From Phaeacidiphilus oryzae TH49 (GTDB lineage Bacteria > Actinomycetota > Actinomycetes > Streptomycetales > Streptomycetaceae): 64,000 nt of DNA. The notes beneath the pieces were generated by a model, which searched no databases, was not told the DNA's origin, and saw only the letters and a program-made list of their open reading frames with translations. The stretch lies in NCBI RefSeq assembly GCF_000744815.1, contig NZ_JQMQ01000005.1, positions 5,289,801 through 5,353,800 of the forward strand. Reading direction: 5' to 3'. Each line of letters opens with the position of its first letter. The stretch's first letter is position 1. Below are positions 1 to 8,501 of this stretch, in pieces. Made by a program: the position numbers and the translations under genes.

Positions 1-290
1 GCGACCCGCGCGCTCGGCTCCTTCGCCGTCGGCGGGTGCTTGCGGATCTGGTCGAGCATCAGCTCCAGCTGGTCCTGCATGGTCGCGACCAGCAGATGCA
101 CCTTGGAGGGGAAGTAGCGGTAGAGGGTGCCCAGCGCCACCCCGGAGTTCTCGGCGACCTCCCGCATCTGCACCGCGTCGAACCCGCCGCGCGACGCCAG
201 CTGCGCGGCGGTGTGGAGGATGCGCCTGCGCCGCGCCTCCTGCCGCTCCGTCAGCGGCGGCGTTCGCGTTGCACGCTGCAGGTTCTGCAT
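1..290 (-). CDS. kstR: KstR-like TetR-family repressor (C-terminus cut by window edge)
   Basis: The visible 96 residues are the N-terminal DNA-binding domain of a TetR repressor: a basic stretch (QEARRRRI), helix-turn-helix with VQMREVAENSGVALGTLYRYFPSK, then HLLVA. The strings GGFDAVQMR and VALGTLYRYFPSKVHLLV closely match, as I recall them, the mycobacterial cholesterol regulator KstR, which senses steroid-CoA intermediates. The ATG at 290 is preceded by GGAGG eight bases upstream. Support comes from two exact matches to the KstR operator consensus in the window (501-514 and 22173-22186), the second in front of steroid beta-oxidation genes. The ligand domain lies outside the window, so the assignment rests on the DNA-binding half and the operators. 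Confidence 0.8.
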   Translation of the reverse strand, partial: MQNLQRATRTPPLTERQEARRRRILHTAAQLASRGGFDAVQMREVAENSGVALGTLYRYFPSKVHLLVATMQDQLELMLDQIRKHPPTAKEPSARV

Positions 291-364
291 GTCGGCGGCC
301 TCCGGTACGTCCTGCGCTGCGGCTGATGATGGCGTATCACCGCCGCGTGGCGCGAATCACCCCA

Positions 365-382
365 CGATTCACCGGTGAATCG
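365..382. promoter_or_regulatory. 18-bp perfect palindrome between kstR and the divergent operon
   Basis: CGATTCACCGGTGAATCG is a perfect 18-bp inverted repeat in the 263-bp region between the kstR-like gene and the glycosyltransferase gene. It does not match the KstR consensus, so it may be the operator of a different dimeric regulator or an autoregulatory site. No experimental support. Confidence 0.45.
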
Positions 383-500
383 GTCGGCCCGAGGCCCCGA
401 GGTGCCGCGAAAAGCTACGGGCGGGTAATGTTTGCGCCTGTTCAGCTCCCGCGCTGCCCCTCGGCTACCCCTGGCCCGTTGGGGCCTGCTCCCGGAGCGG

Positions 501-514
501 TGGAACTTGTTCTA
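501..514. promoter_or_regulatory. KstR-type operator
   Basis: TGGAACTTGTTCTA fits the published KstR consensus TnnAACnnGTTnnA at every fixed position. It overlaps a possible -10 hexamer (TAGATT, 513-518) for the glycosyltransferase operon starting at 554, so binding there would be expected to repress that operon. It lies about 210 bp upstream of kstR, so autoregulation is also possible. Confidence 0.65.
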
Positions 515-553
515 GATTACCCTGGCCGGGATCTCCAGCGAGAGGGGCCGACC

Positions 554-1906
554 GTGACCGTACGCGCGGAGAGCGAGCGCGCAGCAGAGCGGGCCGACCG
601 GCCGTTGCGGATCGCGCTGCTCTCCTATAAGGGGAATCCTTTCTGCGGGGGCCAGGGGGTGTACGTACGCCACCTCTCCCGCGAACTGGCCCGGCTCGGG
701 CATTCGGTGGACGTGATCGGCGCCCAGCCCTACCCCGTCCTGGACGACGTCTCGGACGCGCCCGGCTCGGTGCGCCTGGTCGAGCTCCCCAGCCTGGACC
801 TCTACCGCCAGCCCGACCCCTTCCGGACGCCCGCGCTCAGCGAGTTCCGGGACGCGATCGACCTCCTGGAGGTCGCCACCATGTGGACCGGCGGCTTCCC
901 CGAGCCGCTGACCTTCTCCCTCCGCGCCCGCCGCCACCTGGCCAGGCACCGCGGCCGGTACGACGTGGTCCACGACAACCAGACCCTGGGCTACGGCCTC
1001 CTCGACGTAGAGCGCCACGGCTTCCCGCTGGTCACCACGATCCACCACCCGATCACCGTGGACCGGGAGTTGGAGCTGGCCGCCGCCCGGGCGAGCGGCA
1101 GCCTGCGGAAGCGCTTCGGGGTACGCCGCTGGTACGGCTTCACCCGGATGCAGAAGCGGGTGGCCCGCTGCCTCGGCTCGGTGGTCACCGTCTCCGGCAG
1201 CTCGGCGCGGGAGATCACCGAGCATCTGGGCGTCCACCCGAGCCGGGTGCACGTCGTGCCGATCGGGGCCGACGTGGACCTGTGGTCGCCGGACCCCTCC
1301 GTTCCGGTCGTCCCCGGGCGGATCGTCACCACCTCCAGCGCCGACGTCCCGCTGAAGGGCCTCGTCCATCTGGTGGAGGCGCTGGCGAAGGTCAGGACCG
1401 AGCGCGAGGCGCATCTGGTGGTCGTCGGCAAGTCCCGGGAGAAGGGCCCGGTCGCGGAGGCGATCCGGCGGCTCGGGCTGGAGAAGCAGATCACCTTCCG
1501 CAGCGGGATCAGCGACGACGAGTTCGTCGACCTGGTGCGCAGCGCCGAGGTCGCCTGCGTGCCCTCCCTCTACGAGGGCTTCTCGCTGCCGGCCGCGGAG
1601 GCCATGGCCACCGGGACACCGCTGGTCGCCACCACCGGCGGGGCCATCCCCGAGGTCGCCGGGCCGGACGGGGAGACCTGCCTGGCCGTGCCGCCCGGCG
1701 ACGCCGGCGCGCTGGCCGCCGCCCTCGGCCGGCTGCTCGACGACCCCGGGCTGCGGGCCCGGATCGGCGCGGCCGGCCGGTCCCGGGTGCTGGAGCGCTT
1801 CACCTGGAAGCGCGCGGCCGAGCTGACCGTGGAGCGCTACCGGGCCGCGATCGCCACCGGCGACGGGCGCCGGGCCCGCGAGGGCGCCGGCTGGCGGTAC
1901 GTCTGA
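554..1906 (+). CDS. GT4-family glycosyltransferase
   Basis: 450 residues. The N-terminal GT-B domain has the acceptor-side loop GGQGVYVRHLSREL (about residues 32-45). The C-terminal donor domain carries SADVPLKGL and the E-x7-E signature in EGFSLPAAEAMATGTPLV, typical of retaining GT4 enzymes using nucleotide sugars. No signal peptide, so it acts on the cytoplasmic side. I chose the GTG at 554 because of the purine-rich GAGAGGGG upstream; the frame is open further upstream but has no good start there. First gene of an operon with a methyltransferase and an alpha-barrel protein, suggesting assembly of one glycoconjugate or glycolipid. Acceptor and sugar unknown. The KstR-type site in front suggests control by KstR. 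Confidence 0.88.
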   Translation: MTVRAESERAAERADRPLRIALLSYKGNPFCGGQGVYVRHLSRELARLGHSVDVIGAQPYPVLDDVSDAPGSVRLVELPSLDLYRQPDPFRTPALSEFRDAIDLLEVATMWTGGFPEPLTFSLRARRHLARHRGRYDVVHDNQTLGYGLLDVERHGFPLVTTIHHPITVDRELELAAARASGSLRKRFGVRRWYGFTRMQKRVARCLGSVVTVSGSSAREITEHLGVHPSRVHVVPIGADVDLWSPDPSVPVVPGRIVTTSSADVPLKGLVHLVEALAKVRTEREAHLVVVGKSREKGPVAEAIRRLGLEKQITFRSGISDDEFVDLVRSAEVACVPSLYEGFSLPAAEAMATGTPLVATTGGAIPEVAGPDGETCLAVPPGDAGALAAALGRLLDDPGLRARIGAAGRSRVLERFTWKRAAELTVERYRAAIATGDGRRAREGAGWRYV

Positions 1907-1978
1907 CCTCCCGCCCCGACTCCGTACCGTCCCGTCGTCCGACGCACCGTCAACTCCCTCGATAGGAGCACATCCACC

Positions 1979-2734
1979 GTGCTGACCGTGGACTTCTCCC
2001 GCTTCCCGCTCGCCGCCGGCGACCGGGTGCTCGACCTCGGCTGCGGCGGCGGCCGGCACGCCTTCGAGTGCTACCGGCGCGGGGCCCGGGTGGTCGCCCT
2101 GGACCGCAACGCCGAGGAGATCGCCGAGGTGCGGAAGTGGTTCGCGGCGATGGAGCAGGCCGGCGAGGCCCCGGCCGGCGCCTCCGCGATCGCCGTGGAG
2201 GGGGACGCCCTCTCGCTGCCCTTCCCGGACGGCAGCTTCGACAAGGTGATCATCTCCGAGGTGATGGAGCACATCCCGGACGACAAGGGCGTCCTCGCCG
2301 AGATGGTGCGGGTGCTGAAGCCCGGCGGCTCGATCGCGATCACCGTGCCGCGGTATGGGCCCGAGAAGGTCTGCTGGGCGCTCTCCGACGAGTACCACGA
2401 GGTCGAGGGCGGCCACATCCGGATCTACCGGGGCGACGAGCTGGTCGGCAAGATGCGCGAGGCCGGGCTGGCCCCGTACGGCACCCACCACGCCCACGGG
2501 CTGCACAGCCCGTACTGGTGGATCAAGTGCGCGGTGGGGGTGGACAACGACAAGGCGCTGCCGGTCCGGGCCTACCACCAGCTGCTGGTCTGGGACATCG
2601 TCGGCAAGCCGGTGGTCGGCAGGCTGACCCGATGGACCGAGCGCGCGCTCAACCCCGTGATCGGCAAGAGCTTCGTGGTCTACGCGACCAAGCCGCGAAC
2701 CGGCGGCGGCGCGGTCGAGGGGAGCGGCGAGTGA
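1979..2734 (+). CDS. Class I SAM-dependent methyltransferase
   Basis: 251 residues with a Rossmann methyltransferase fold. Motif I is VLDLGCGGGRHAFE (about residues 19-32), motif II an acidic ALDRN, then GDALSLPFPDGSFD and VISEVMEHI (motif IV region), which places it among the UbiE/Methyltransf_11 enzymes. GTG start with AGGAG upstream. Its last codons overlap the GTG of the next gene by four bases (GTGA), so the two are translationally coupled. The substrate is probably the product of the neighbouring glycosyltransferase, but nothing in the sequence identifies it. Confidence 0.9.
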   Translation: MLTVDFSRFPLAAGDRVLDLGCGGGRHAFECYRRGARVVALDRNAEEIAEVRKWFAAMEQAGEAPAGASAIAVEGDALSLPFPDGSFDKVIISEVMEHIPDDKGVLAEMVRVLKPGGSIAITVPRYGPEKVCWALSDEYHEVEGGHIRIYRGDELVGKMREAGLAPYGTHHAHGLHSPYWWIKCAVGVDNDKALPVRAYHQLLVWDIVGKPVVGRLTRWTERALNPVIGKSFVVYATKPRTGGGAVEGSGE

Positions 2735-3906
2735 GCCGGCGCGGAGCGGACCCGCGTCAGGACGGTCCGCCGCAGCCGGGCGAGCGCCGGCGGGCGGGCG
2801 GGGAGCCGCGGGCGGGTGGGGAGCCGCGCGCCACCCTGCCGGAGAGCCTGCTGCTGCCCGGCGTCCTGGACCGGGCGCAGGCCGCCGCCACCGTCCGCTC
2901 GATCCTGGCCGAGCAGCGGCCGGACGGCTCGATACCGTGGTTCACCGGCGGGCACCTCGACCCGTGGGACCACATCGAGGCCGCGATGGCCCTGGACGCG
3001 GCCGGCGAGCACGCGGCGGCCGAGGCCGCGTACGACTGGCTGCTCGGCCGGCAGAACGCCGACGGCTCCTGGTACGCCGCCTACCGCGACGGCCGGCCGG
3101 AGGACCGCTCGCGGGAGTCCAACTTCTGCGCCTACATCGCCGTCGGTGTCTGGCACCACCACCTCAGCACCGGCGACGACGCCTTCCTGGAGCGCGCTTG
3201 GCCGGCCGTCGCCCGCGCCGTCGAGTACGTCCTCGCGCTGCAGCGCGGGGACGGCACCGTCGCCTGGCGGCGCGAGGAGGACGGCAGCACCGCCGACGGG
3301 GCACTGCTCACCGGCTGCTCCTCGGTCCACCACGCGTTGCGCTGCGCCCTGGCCATCGCCGAGGCGGTCGAGGAGCCGCAGCCGGACTGGGAGTTGGCGA
3401 CCGGGCAGCTCGGGCACGCGGTGGCCGCGCACCCCGAGTACTTCCTGGACAAGTCCCGGTACTCGATGGACTGGTACTACCCGGTGCTCGGCACCGCGCT
3501 GCGCGGGGCCGCCGCGGAGGCGAGGATCAAGGAGGGCTGGGACCGGTTCGTCGTGCCCGGCCTCGGGGTCCGCTGCGTCGACGACCGGCCGTGGGTGACC
3601 GGCGGCGAGAGCGCCGAACTCGCCCTCGCCCTCTGGGCGGTGGGCCAGGCCGACCGCGCGGTGACGATCCTCCGGGACATCGGCCACCTGCGGCACGAGC
3701 CGGACGGCGGCTACTGGACCGGCTACGTCTACGAGGACTCGGCGATCTGGCCCGAGGAGCGCACCACCTGGACGGCCGGCGCGGTGCTGCTCGCCTGCGC
3801 GGCACTGGGCGGGGACCAGGCGACGGCGGCCGTCTTCGGTGGGGACCACCTGCCGGCCGGCCTCTCGGTCGGCGAGGAGTGCTGCGCCGAGGCCGACCGG
3901 GGCTGA
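2731..3906 (+). CDS. Prenyltransferase/squalene-cyclase-like alpha-alpha barrel protein
   Basis: 391 residues starting at a GTG inside the end of the methyltransferase gene. After a disordered Arg/Gly/Pro-rich N-terminus (about 45 residues) come helical-hairpin repeats such as ILAEQRPDGSIPWF, LLGRQNADGSWYAAY and VLALQRGDGTVAW, the QxxDGSW pattern of terpenoid-cyclase/prenyltransferase toroids. The DxDD motif of squalene cyclases and a prenyltransferase zinc site are not evident, so true cyclase activity is doubtful; glycosidases share the same fold. The operon suggests it works on the same glycoconjugate as the two upstream enzymes. Function unassigned. Confidence 0.75.
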   Translation: MSRRGADPRQDGPPQPGERRRAGGEPRAGGEPRATLPESLLLPGVLDRAQAAATVRSILAEQRPDGSIPWFTGGHLDPWDHIEAAMALDAAGEHAAAEAAYDWLLGRQNADGSWYAAYRDGRPEDRSRESNFCAYIAVGVWHHHLSTGDDAFLERAWPAVARAVEYVLALQRGDGTVAWRREEDGSTADGALLTGCSSVHHALRCALAIAEAVEEPQPDWELATGQLGHAVAAHPEYFLDKSRYSMDWYYPVLGTALRGAAAEARIKEGWDRFVVPGLGVRCVDDRPWVTGGESAELALALWAVGQADRAVTILRDIGHLRHEPDGGYWTGYVYEDSAIWPEERTTWTAGAVLLACAALGGDQATAAVFGGDHLPAGLSVGEECCAEADRG

Positions 3907-3918
3907 AACGAGGGGCGG

Positions 3919-3941
3919 TTGTCAGTGGCCGCGGCTAGCGT
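3919..3941 (+). promoter_or_regulatory. PafBC-type DNA-damage promoter
   Basis: TTGTCAGTGGC (3919-3929), six bases, then TAGCGT (3936-3941). This matches the LexA-independent actinobacterial damage promoter (RecA-NDp, PafBC-dependent) in sequence and spacing. It lies 40 bp upstream of the DinB-fold gene at 3982, so that gene is expected to be DNA-damage inducible. Confidence 0.7.
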
Positions 3942-3981
3942 GTGACCGGTCGACCGACGCTTCCGCACAGGGGGGTTCCGT

Positions 3982-4815
3982 ATGGACTGGTTGCCGCATG
4001 AGCGGTATCTCGACGAGCTGGGGCGGCAGGCGGAGGCGTTCGCCTCCACCGTGGCCGGGGCGGACGGCGGGGCGCGGGTGCCGAGCTGCCCGGAGTGGAC
4101 GCTGACCGAACTGGTCGGCCACGCGGGCGGGGCCGTCTGGTGGGGCGGCGAGATCGTACGGCGGCGGGCGGACCCCGACCTGGAGCCGATGAGGCTGGAG
4201 GAGCCGGAGCCGCCGAAGGAGCTGCCGGCGGCCGCGGAATGGCTGGTCGCGCAGGCCGGGCGGCTCTCCCGGGAGAGCGCCGAGGCGGGCCCCGACGCCC
4301 CCTGCTGGTCCTGGGGGGACGCCCAGCGGACCGGCTTCTGGGCCCGGCGGATGACCCACGAGCTGCTGATCCACCGTCTGGACGCGGCCCTGGCGGTGGG
4401 CGGGGCCGGTCCGGACGGGGACGGCTTCGAGGTGGCCGCGGAGCTGGCCGCGGACAACATCGACGAGTACCTGGGCGCCCTGCGGCCGATCGCCCGATGG
4501 GGCTTCAGCAAGCGGCTGGCGGAGCTGCCGGGCGAGGACCGGACGGTCCGGCTGGTGGCCACCGATGCGGCCGGCGGGGCCGCCGAGGCCGGCGAGGCCC
4601 GCGCCTGGGCGCTGCGGCGGCTGCCGGACGGCTTCACGGCGGGGCCGGCCCCTGCGGACGGTCCGGCCGACGCGATACTGCGGGCGCCCGTGCGCAGCCT
4701 GATGCTGCTGGTCAACCGGCGGCTGCTGGACGGCTGGCGGGCGGCGCCCGGACTGCGGCTGAGCGGAGACGCGGAGCTGGTCCAGTACTGGCTGGACCGC
4801 CTGGCGTTCGAGTGA
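3982..4815 (+). CDS. Mycothiol-dependent maleylpyruvate isomerase/DinB-family enzyme
   Basis: 277 residues. The N-terminal DinB four-helix bundle shows [17 protein letters not shown] (first metal His near residue 47) and [14 protein letters not shown] (His/Glu metal ligands near residues 129-137), the pattern of metal-binding mycothiol-dependent transferases. The C-terminal part resembles the MDMPI C domain. Such enzymes use mycothiol for isomerisation or detoxification; the substrate here is unknown. ATG with GGGG just upstream. A promoter of the PafBC damage class precedes it, suggesting a role in handling electrophiles or damage by-products. It is transcribed alone; aroQ follows after 79 bases. 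Confidence 0.82.
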   Translation: MDWLPHERYLDELGRQAEAFASTVAGADGGARVPSCPEWTLTELVGHAGGAVWWGGEIVRRRADPDLEPMRLEEPEPPKELPAAAEWLVAQAGRLSRESAEAGPDAPCWSWGDAQRTGFWARRMTHELLIHRLDAALAVGGAGPDGDGFEVAAELAADNIDEYLGALRPIARWGFSKRLAELPGEDRTVRLVATDAAGGAAEAGEARAWALRRLPDGFTAGPAPADGPADAILRAPVRSLMLLVNRRLLDGWRAAPGLRLSGDAELVQYWLDRLAFE

Positions 4816-4894
4816 CGCGGTCCGGGGCGCCGCCGGGGGATGCCCCAGAATGGCCGGAGACCATCGCGTCCCCGATGCCGAGGAGCCCCACCGC

Positions 4895-5365
4895 ATGTCG
4901 CTGACCGTCTACGTCTTCAACGGCCCGAACCTCAACCTCCTGGGGCGGCGCGAGCCCGGAATCTACGGTGCCCAGACGCTGGCCGACGTCGAGGCGCTGT
5001 GCGCGGAGACGGCCGGCAAGCTCGGCCTGTCGCTGGAGTTCCGGCAGACCAACCACGAGGGCACGCTGGTCGACTGGATCCAGGAGGCGGGTACGGCGCA
5101 GGCGGAGGGCCGGGCGATCGGGGTCGTCCTCAACCCGGCCGCCTACACCCACACCTCGGTCGCGCTCCAGGACGCGATCAAGGGCGCCCAGGTGCGGGTG
5201 ATCGAGCTCCACATCTCGAACGTCCACCAGCGCGAGGAGTTCCGCCACCACTCGTTCGTCTCCCCGGTCGCGGCCGGGATCATGGTCGGCTTCGGCACGG
5301 ACGGCTACCGCCTGGCGATCGACGCCCTCCACGCCAAGGCGGAGGCAGAGGCGATGCGCGCGTAG
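4895..5365 (+). CDS. aroQ: Type II 3-dehydroquinate dehydratase
   Basis: 156 residues, the usual length for the dodecameric type II enzyme that dehydrates 3-dehydroquinate to 3-dehydroshikimate in the shikimate pathway. Diagnostic motifs: [17 protein letters not shown] with the catalytic Tyr and flexible-loop Arg, [21 protein letters not shown], and [17 protein letters not shown] with the catalytic His. The ATG at 4895 is supported by GAGGAG eleven bases upstream; an in-frame ATG at 4850 lacks one. Stands apart from other shikimate genes. A very long inverted repeat follows the stop and probably ends its transcript. Confidence 0.95.
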   Translation: MSLTVYVFNGPNLNLLGRREPGIYGAQTLADVEALCAETAGKLGLSLEFRQTNHEGTLVDWIQEAGTAQAEGRAIGVVLNPAAYTHTSVALQDAIKGAQVRVIELHISNVHQREEFRHHSFVSPVAAGIMVGFGTDGYRLAIDALHAKAEAEAMRA

Positions 5366-5380
5366 CGGCGGAAGCGGGCC

Positions 5381-5526
5381 CGCAGGGCCGCTTCAGGGGC
5401 GCGGGGAACTGCGCGGCCCGCCGCAGTCGGCAACGGAGTTCGGGTGACAACCCAGGATCCGCTGCCGACTGCGGCGCCGTTCGCGCGGGCCGCGCAGTTC
5501 CCCGCGCCCCTGAAGCGCGCCTGCGG
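5381..5526. terminator. Very long inverted repeat between convergent genes
   Basis: Outer arms 5381-5421 and 5485-5525 are about 41 bp with few mismatches (core GGGGCGCGGGGAACTGCGCG and its complement). An inner pair, CCGCAGTCGGCA (5420-5431) and TGCCGACTGCGG (5463-5474), is perfect. The structure separates aroQ (+) from the molybdate ABC gene (-) and would fold on either strand, so it is a likely bidirectional terminator. Arms with this sequence are a common dispersed element in streptomycete intergenic regions. Confidence 0.75.
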
Positions 5527-5540
5527 CGCCACCTCCGGCG

Positions 5541-7460
5541 CTATGGTGCCGCCGTTGGCGAGGTGTCCGCCACGCGCGGGTGCGCGGGCGCGCTGGGCCA
5601 GATCGTGACGGCGCGCGGTGGCAGGTCGATCCGCACGGTGTCGCCCCCCGGCGGCGCCGGTGTCAGCGCCGCCAGCTCCAGTTCGCCGCCGACCAGGAGC
5701 GTCAGCTCCGTCAGCGGGCCGAGGCGGACGCGGTCCAGGACGCGGGCCTGCTGCCCGCCGTCGGCGGTCAGCCGGACGTCCTCGGGGCGGATGCACCAGG
5801 TGACCTCGCCGTCGGCCGGGGCCTCCGCGCCCAGCGGCAGCGCCACCCCGCCGGCCGCCCGCAGCTCGCCGTCGGAGACCCGTCCGGGCAGCAGGTTGCG
5901 CAGCCCCAGCAGCCGGGCCGAGCGCGGGCCGGACGGGCGGGCGAAGACGTCCTCCTGCGGACCGGACTGGAGGAGGCGGCCGTCGGAGACCAGCAGTACG
6001 TCGTCGGCGAGCAGCGCGGCCTCCTCCGGGTCGTGGGTGACCAGTACGGTCGCCGGCGCCGCGCCCTCGCGCTGGAGCCGCCGCAGCTCGCGGCGGAGCT
6101 CGTCGCGGACGGGGGTGTCGAGGCCGGTGAACGGTTCGTCGAGGAGGAGCAGCCGCGGCTCCCGGGCCAGCGCCCGGGCCAGCGCGACCCGGCGGCGCTG
6201 GCCGCCGGAGAGCTGGTGCGGAAGCCGTCCGGCCAGCTCGGCCAGGCCCAGCCGGTGCAGCCAGTGCGCGGCCACCGCCGGGTCGGTGCCGACGCCGAAG
6301 GTGATCTGCTGCCAGACCGTCAGGTGCGGCAGGAGGCAGGCGTCCTGCGGGAGGTAGCCGATTCCGCGCCGCTCGGGCGGAAGCGGGGTGAGGTCCTCGT
6401 CGCCGAGCCGGATCCGGCCGGAGGCGAGCGGGGCGAGCCCGGCGAGGAGGCGCAGGGTCAGCGACTTCCCGGCGCCCGAGGGGCCGAGGATCGCCAGGTG
6501 CCGGCCCCGCGCCGGATGGTTGACCGCCAGGTCGAAGCCGCCCGCGCGGGCGGCGAGTTCGAAGGAGGGCAGGGCGGTCGCCGGAGCGGCCCGGGGCGCG
6601 CGCGGTTCCGGCAGCGCCGGCGTGCGGCGCAGCCGCCGGGCGCGGCCCATCGAGACGCCGATCTGGCTGAGTGTCAGCACCACCACGGCCGCGGCCAGGC
6701 AGACCGCGACCGGGACGAGGGTGGAGTCCAGCCCGGTGCTGCCGAACTGCACATAGGTGAAGACCGGCAGCGAGGAGGGGTGGTAGGCGAGGATGACGGT
6801 CGCCCCGAACTCGCCGAAGGCACGCAGCCAGGCGAGCAGCAGTCCGGCGCGGATGCCGCCGAGCGCGCCGGGGAGGGCGACCCGGGCGAACCGCGACCAC
6901 GGGCCGTGCCCGAGGGTGGCCGCGACGTCGGCCAGGTCCCGGTCGGCGGCGGCGAAGGACGAGCGCGCCGCGATGACCAGGAACGGCGCCTCGACGAAGA
7001 CCTGGGCGAGGACGATCCCGATCCTGCTGTCCGTCAGCGACCAGCCGAACCGGGCGAAGAACCCGCCCAGCGCCGAGTACGGCCCGACCACGTAGAGCAG
7101 CAGGATGCCGCTCATCAACGGCGGGAGGGCGAGCGGGAGTTGGACGGCGACCCCGATCAGCCCGGCCAGTCGCCCGCGGGCCCGGGCCAGCACATACGCC
7201 AGTGGGACGCCGAGGACGGCCACCACCCCGGTGGCGATCGAGGCGGTCTCCACCGAGACCAGCAGGGCGTCCCCGACGCCGGGTGCGGAGAGCGAGGAGC
7301 CCGAGCCGGAGCCGGCCGCCCGTCCGAACCGGAGGAGGAAGAGCGCGACCGGCAGCAGCAGGTACAGCGCCAGCAGCCCGCCCAGCCAGGGCAGCGGCGT
7401 GCGGGCGCGCGAGGGCGCGAGCGCCTGCCTCGTCCCGCCCATCTGGACCACCTGGACCAC
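5541..7460 (-). CDS. Fused ABC permease-ATPase, molybdate/sulfate type (ModB-ModC fusion)
   Basis: 639 residues combining two proteins that are usually separate. Residues 1 to about 275 form an ABC inner-membrane permease with about six helices and the EAA-type loop (DVAATLGHGPWSRFARVALPG). Residues about 300-520 form the ATPase: Walker A GPSGAGKS, Q-loop GYLPQDACLL, signature LSGGQRRR, Walker B LLLLDEPF, H-loop VLVTHD. The C-terminus (about 540-620) resembles the TOBE regulatory domain. Located 77 bases after the binding-protein gene on the same strand. The divergent Mop-domain regulator favours molybdate, though sulfate or tungstate is possible. The start may instead be the Met eight codons in. 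Confidence 0.85.
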   Translation of the reverse strand: MVQVVQMGGTRQALAPSRARTPLPWLGGLLALYLLLPVALFLLRFGRAAGSGSGSSLSAPGVGDALLVSVETASIATGVVAVLGVPLAYVLARARGRLAGLIGVAVQLPLALPPLMSGILLLYVVGPYSALGGFFARFGWSLTDSRIGIVLAQVFVEAPFLVIAARSSFAAADRDLADVAATLGHGPWSRFARVALPGALGGIRAGLLLAWLRAFGEFGATVILAYHPSSLPVFTYVQFGSTGLDSTLVPVAVCLAAAVVVLTLSQIGVSMGRARRLRRTPALPEPRAPRAAPATALPSFELAARAGGFDLAVNHPARGRHLAILGPSGAGKSLTLRLLAGLAPLASGRIRLGDEDLTPLPPERRGIGYLPQDACLLPHLTVWQQITFGVGTDPAVAAHWLHRLGLAELAGRLPHQLSGGQRRRVALARALAREPRLLLLDEPFTGLDTPVRDELRRELRRLQREGAAPATVLVTHDPEEAALLADDVLLVSDGRLLQSGPQEDVFARPSGPRSARLLGLRNLLPGRVSDGELRAAGGVALPLGAEAPADGEVTWCIRPEDVRLTADGGQQARVLDRVRLGPLTELTLLVGGELELAALTPAPPGGDTVRIDLPPRAVTIWPSAPAHPRVADTSPTAAP

Positions 7461-7537
7461 CTCACCTCGGGGATCACCGACTGCCGATCGTAGACGGCCC
7501 GCCCGGACCGTTCCGTCCCGTCTGGCCGGCCGCGCCG

Positions 7538-8449
7538 TCAGCCACCGACGGTCTTGCGGAGGGCCGCGGGGACGGCCGACGGGGAGCCGCTGAGCTTCGG
7601 GGTCTCGACGGTGAGGCCGTCGGCCCTAAGCGCGGCGGATCCGTTCGCGCCCAGCAGGTAGCCGACGAAGGCCGCCCCGGCGGCCGGGTTCTGCGCCTTG
7701 TCCAGCACCGTGACGGTGTAGTGGGCGGCGAGCTTGACGCCGCCCAGGCCGACCGTCGGGAGCTTCTGCTCGGTGGCCTCGTTGGCGTAGAAGAAGCCGG
7801 CGTCCAGCTGCCCGGACTCCAGCCGGCCGATCAGCGTCTCCTCCGGGAAGACCGACGAGTTCTTCTCGATCCTCGCGGCCAGCCCGGACTGCCCGGTCTG
7901 GGTCTGGGCCTCCTGCTCGGCCTGGACCGAGAGCTTCCCCTTGGGGTCCAGCTTGGGGTCGGTGTGGCCGAGCCGGAAGCCGCTCTCGGTCACCACCTGG
8001 TACCACGGCTTCGACCTGAGGTCCGCGGCGAACCTGCTCTTCGGGTTGTAGGCGAGCATCAGGGGGGCGCTGGCGAACTCGGTGTACCAGGAGACGTTGT
8101 CGCCGTTGGCGGAGCCCTCCAGGTCGGCGTTGGTCTTCGGGCTGGCGCTGATGAAGACGTCGCCCCGGCGGACCTTGCCCTTGATCTCGTTGGCGATCTG
8201 CGAGGAGCCCTCGCCGACGCCGGAGTAGCCGTACCCGGTGGCCGAGGAGAAGGCCGGCCCGATGTGCTTCTCCATGAGGTTGACCAGCGAGCCCGCGTAC
8301 AGCACCTGGGCCTTGCCGGAGGCCTTGGCCGAGGAGGAGGCCGCGGCGTCGGAGGTGCCGGAGCTGTTCGAGCCGGACGAGCAGCCGGCCGCGGCGAGGA
8401 CGGTGCCTGCCGCCGCCAGCAGGGCCAGGGCTCGGGCGGTAGTGCGCAT
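7538..8449 (-). CDS. modA: Molybdate-type ABC substrate-binding lipoprotein
   Basis: 303 residues. A lipoprotein signal peptide ends in the lipobox LAAAGC (Cys about residue 23), followed by a Ser/Ala/Gly linker. The body reads as a periplasmic-binding domain of the ModA/WtpA type: VLYAGSLVNLMEK, TGYGYSGVGEGSSQIANEI, GDVFISASPKTNADL. It would capture the oxyanion outside the membrane and deliver it to the fused permease-ATPase encoded just downstream. ATG with AGAGAG upstream. First gene of the operon and divergent from the MerR-Mop regulator, which fits oxyanion-controlled expression. Confidence 0.83.
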   Translation of the reverse strand: MRTTARALALLAAAGTVLAAAGCSSGSNSSGTSDAAASSSAKASGKAQVLYAGSLVNLMEKHIGPAFSSATGYGYSGVGEGSSQIANEIKGKVRRGDVFISASPKTNADLEGSANGDNVSWYTEFASAPLMLAYNPKSRFAADLRSKPWYQVVTESGFRLGHTDPKLDPKGKLSVQAEQEAQTQTGQSGLAARIEKNSSVFPEETLIGRLESGQLDAGFFYANEATEQKLPTVGLGGVKLAAHYTVTVLDKAQNPAAGAAFVGYLLGANGSAALRADGLTVETPKLSGSPSAVPAALRKTVGG

Positions 8450-8501
8450 GTCGCTCTCTTCTCCATCTCCGGGGACCGGGGCGTGCCGTGTTCACGCTAT
8501 C

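Noticed and set aside
512..2578. Long minus-strand open frame opposite the GT4 and methyltransferase genes
   Set aside because: It is the antisense of well-identified genes. High GC keeps stop codons rare on the opposite strand, and its residues are Arg/Gly/His/Pro-rich without any domain.
2731..3906. Terpene cyclase or squalene-hopene cyclase
   Set aside because: QxxDGSW-like repeats are present but the DxDD catalytic motif is not evident and the protein is much shorter than squalene-hopene cyclases.
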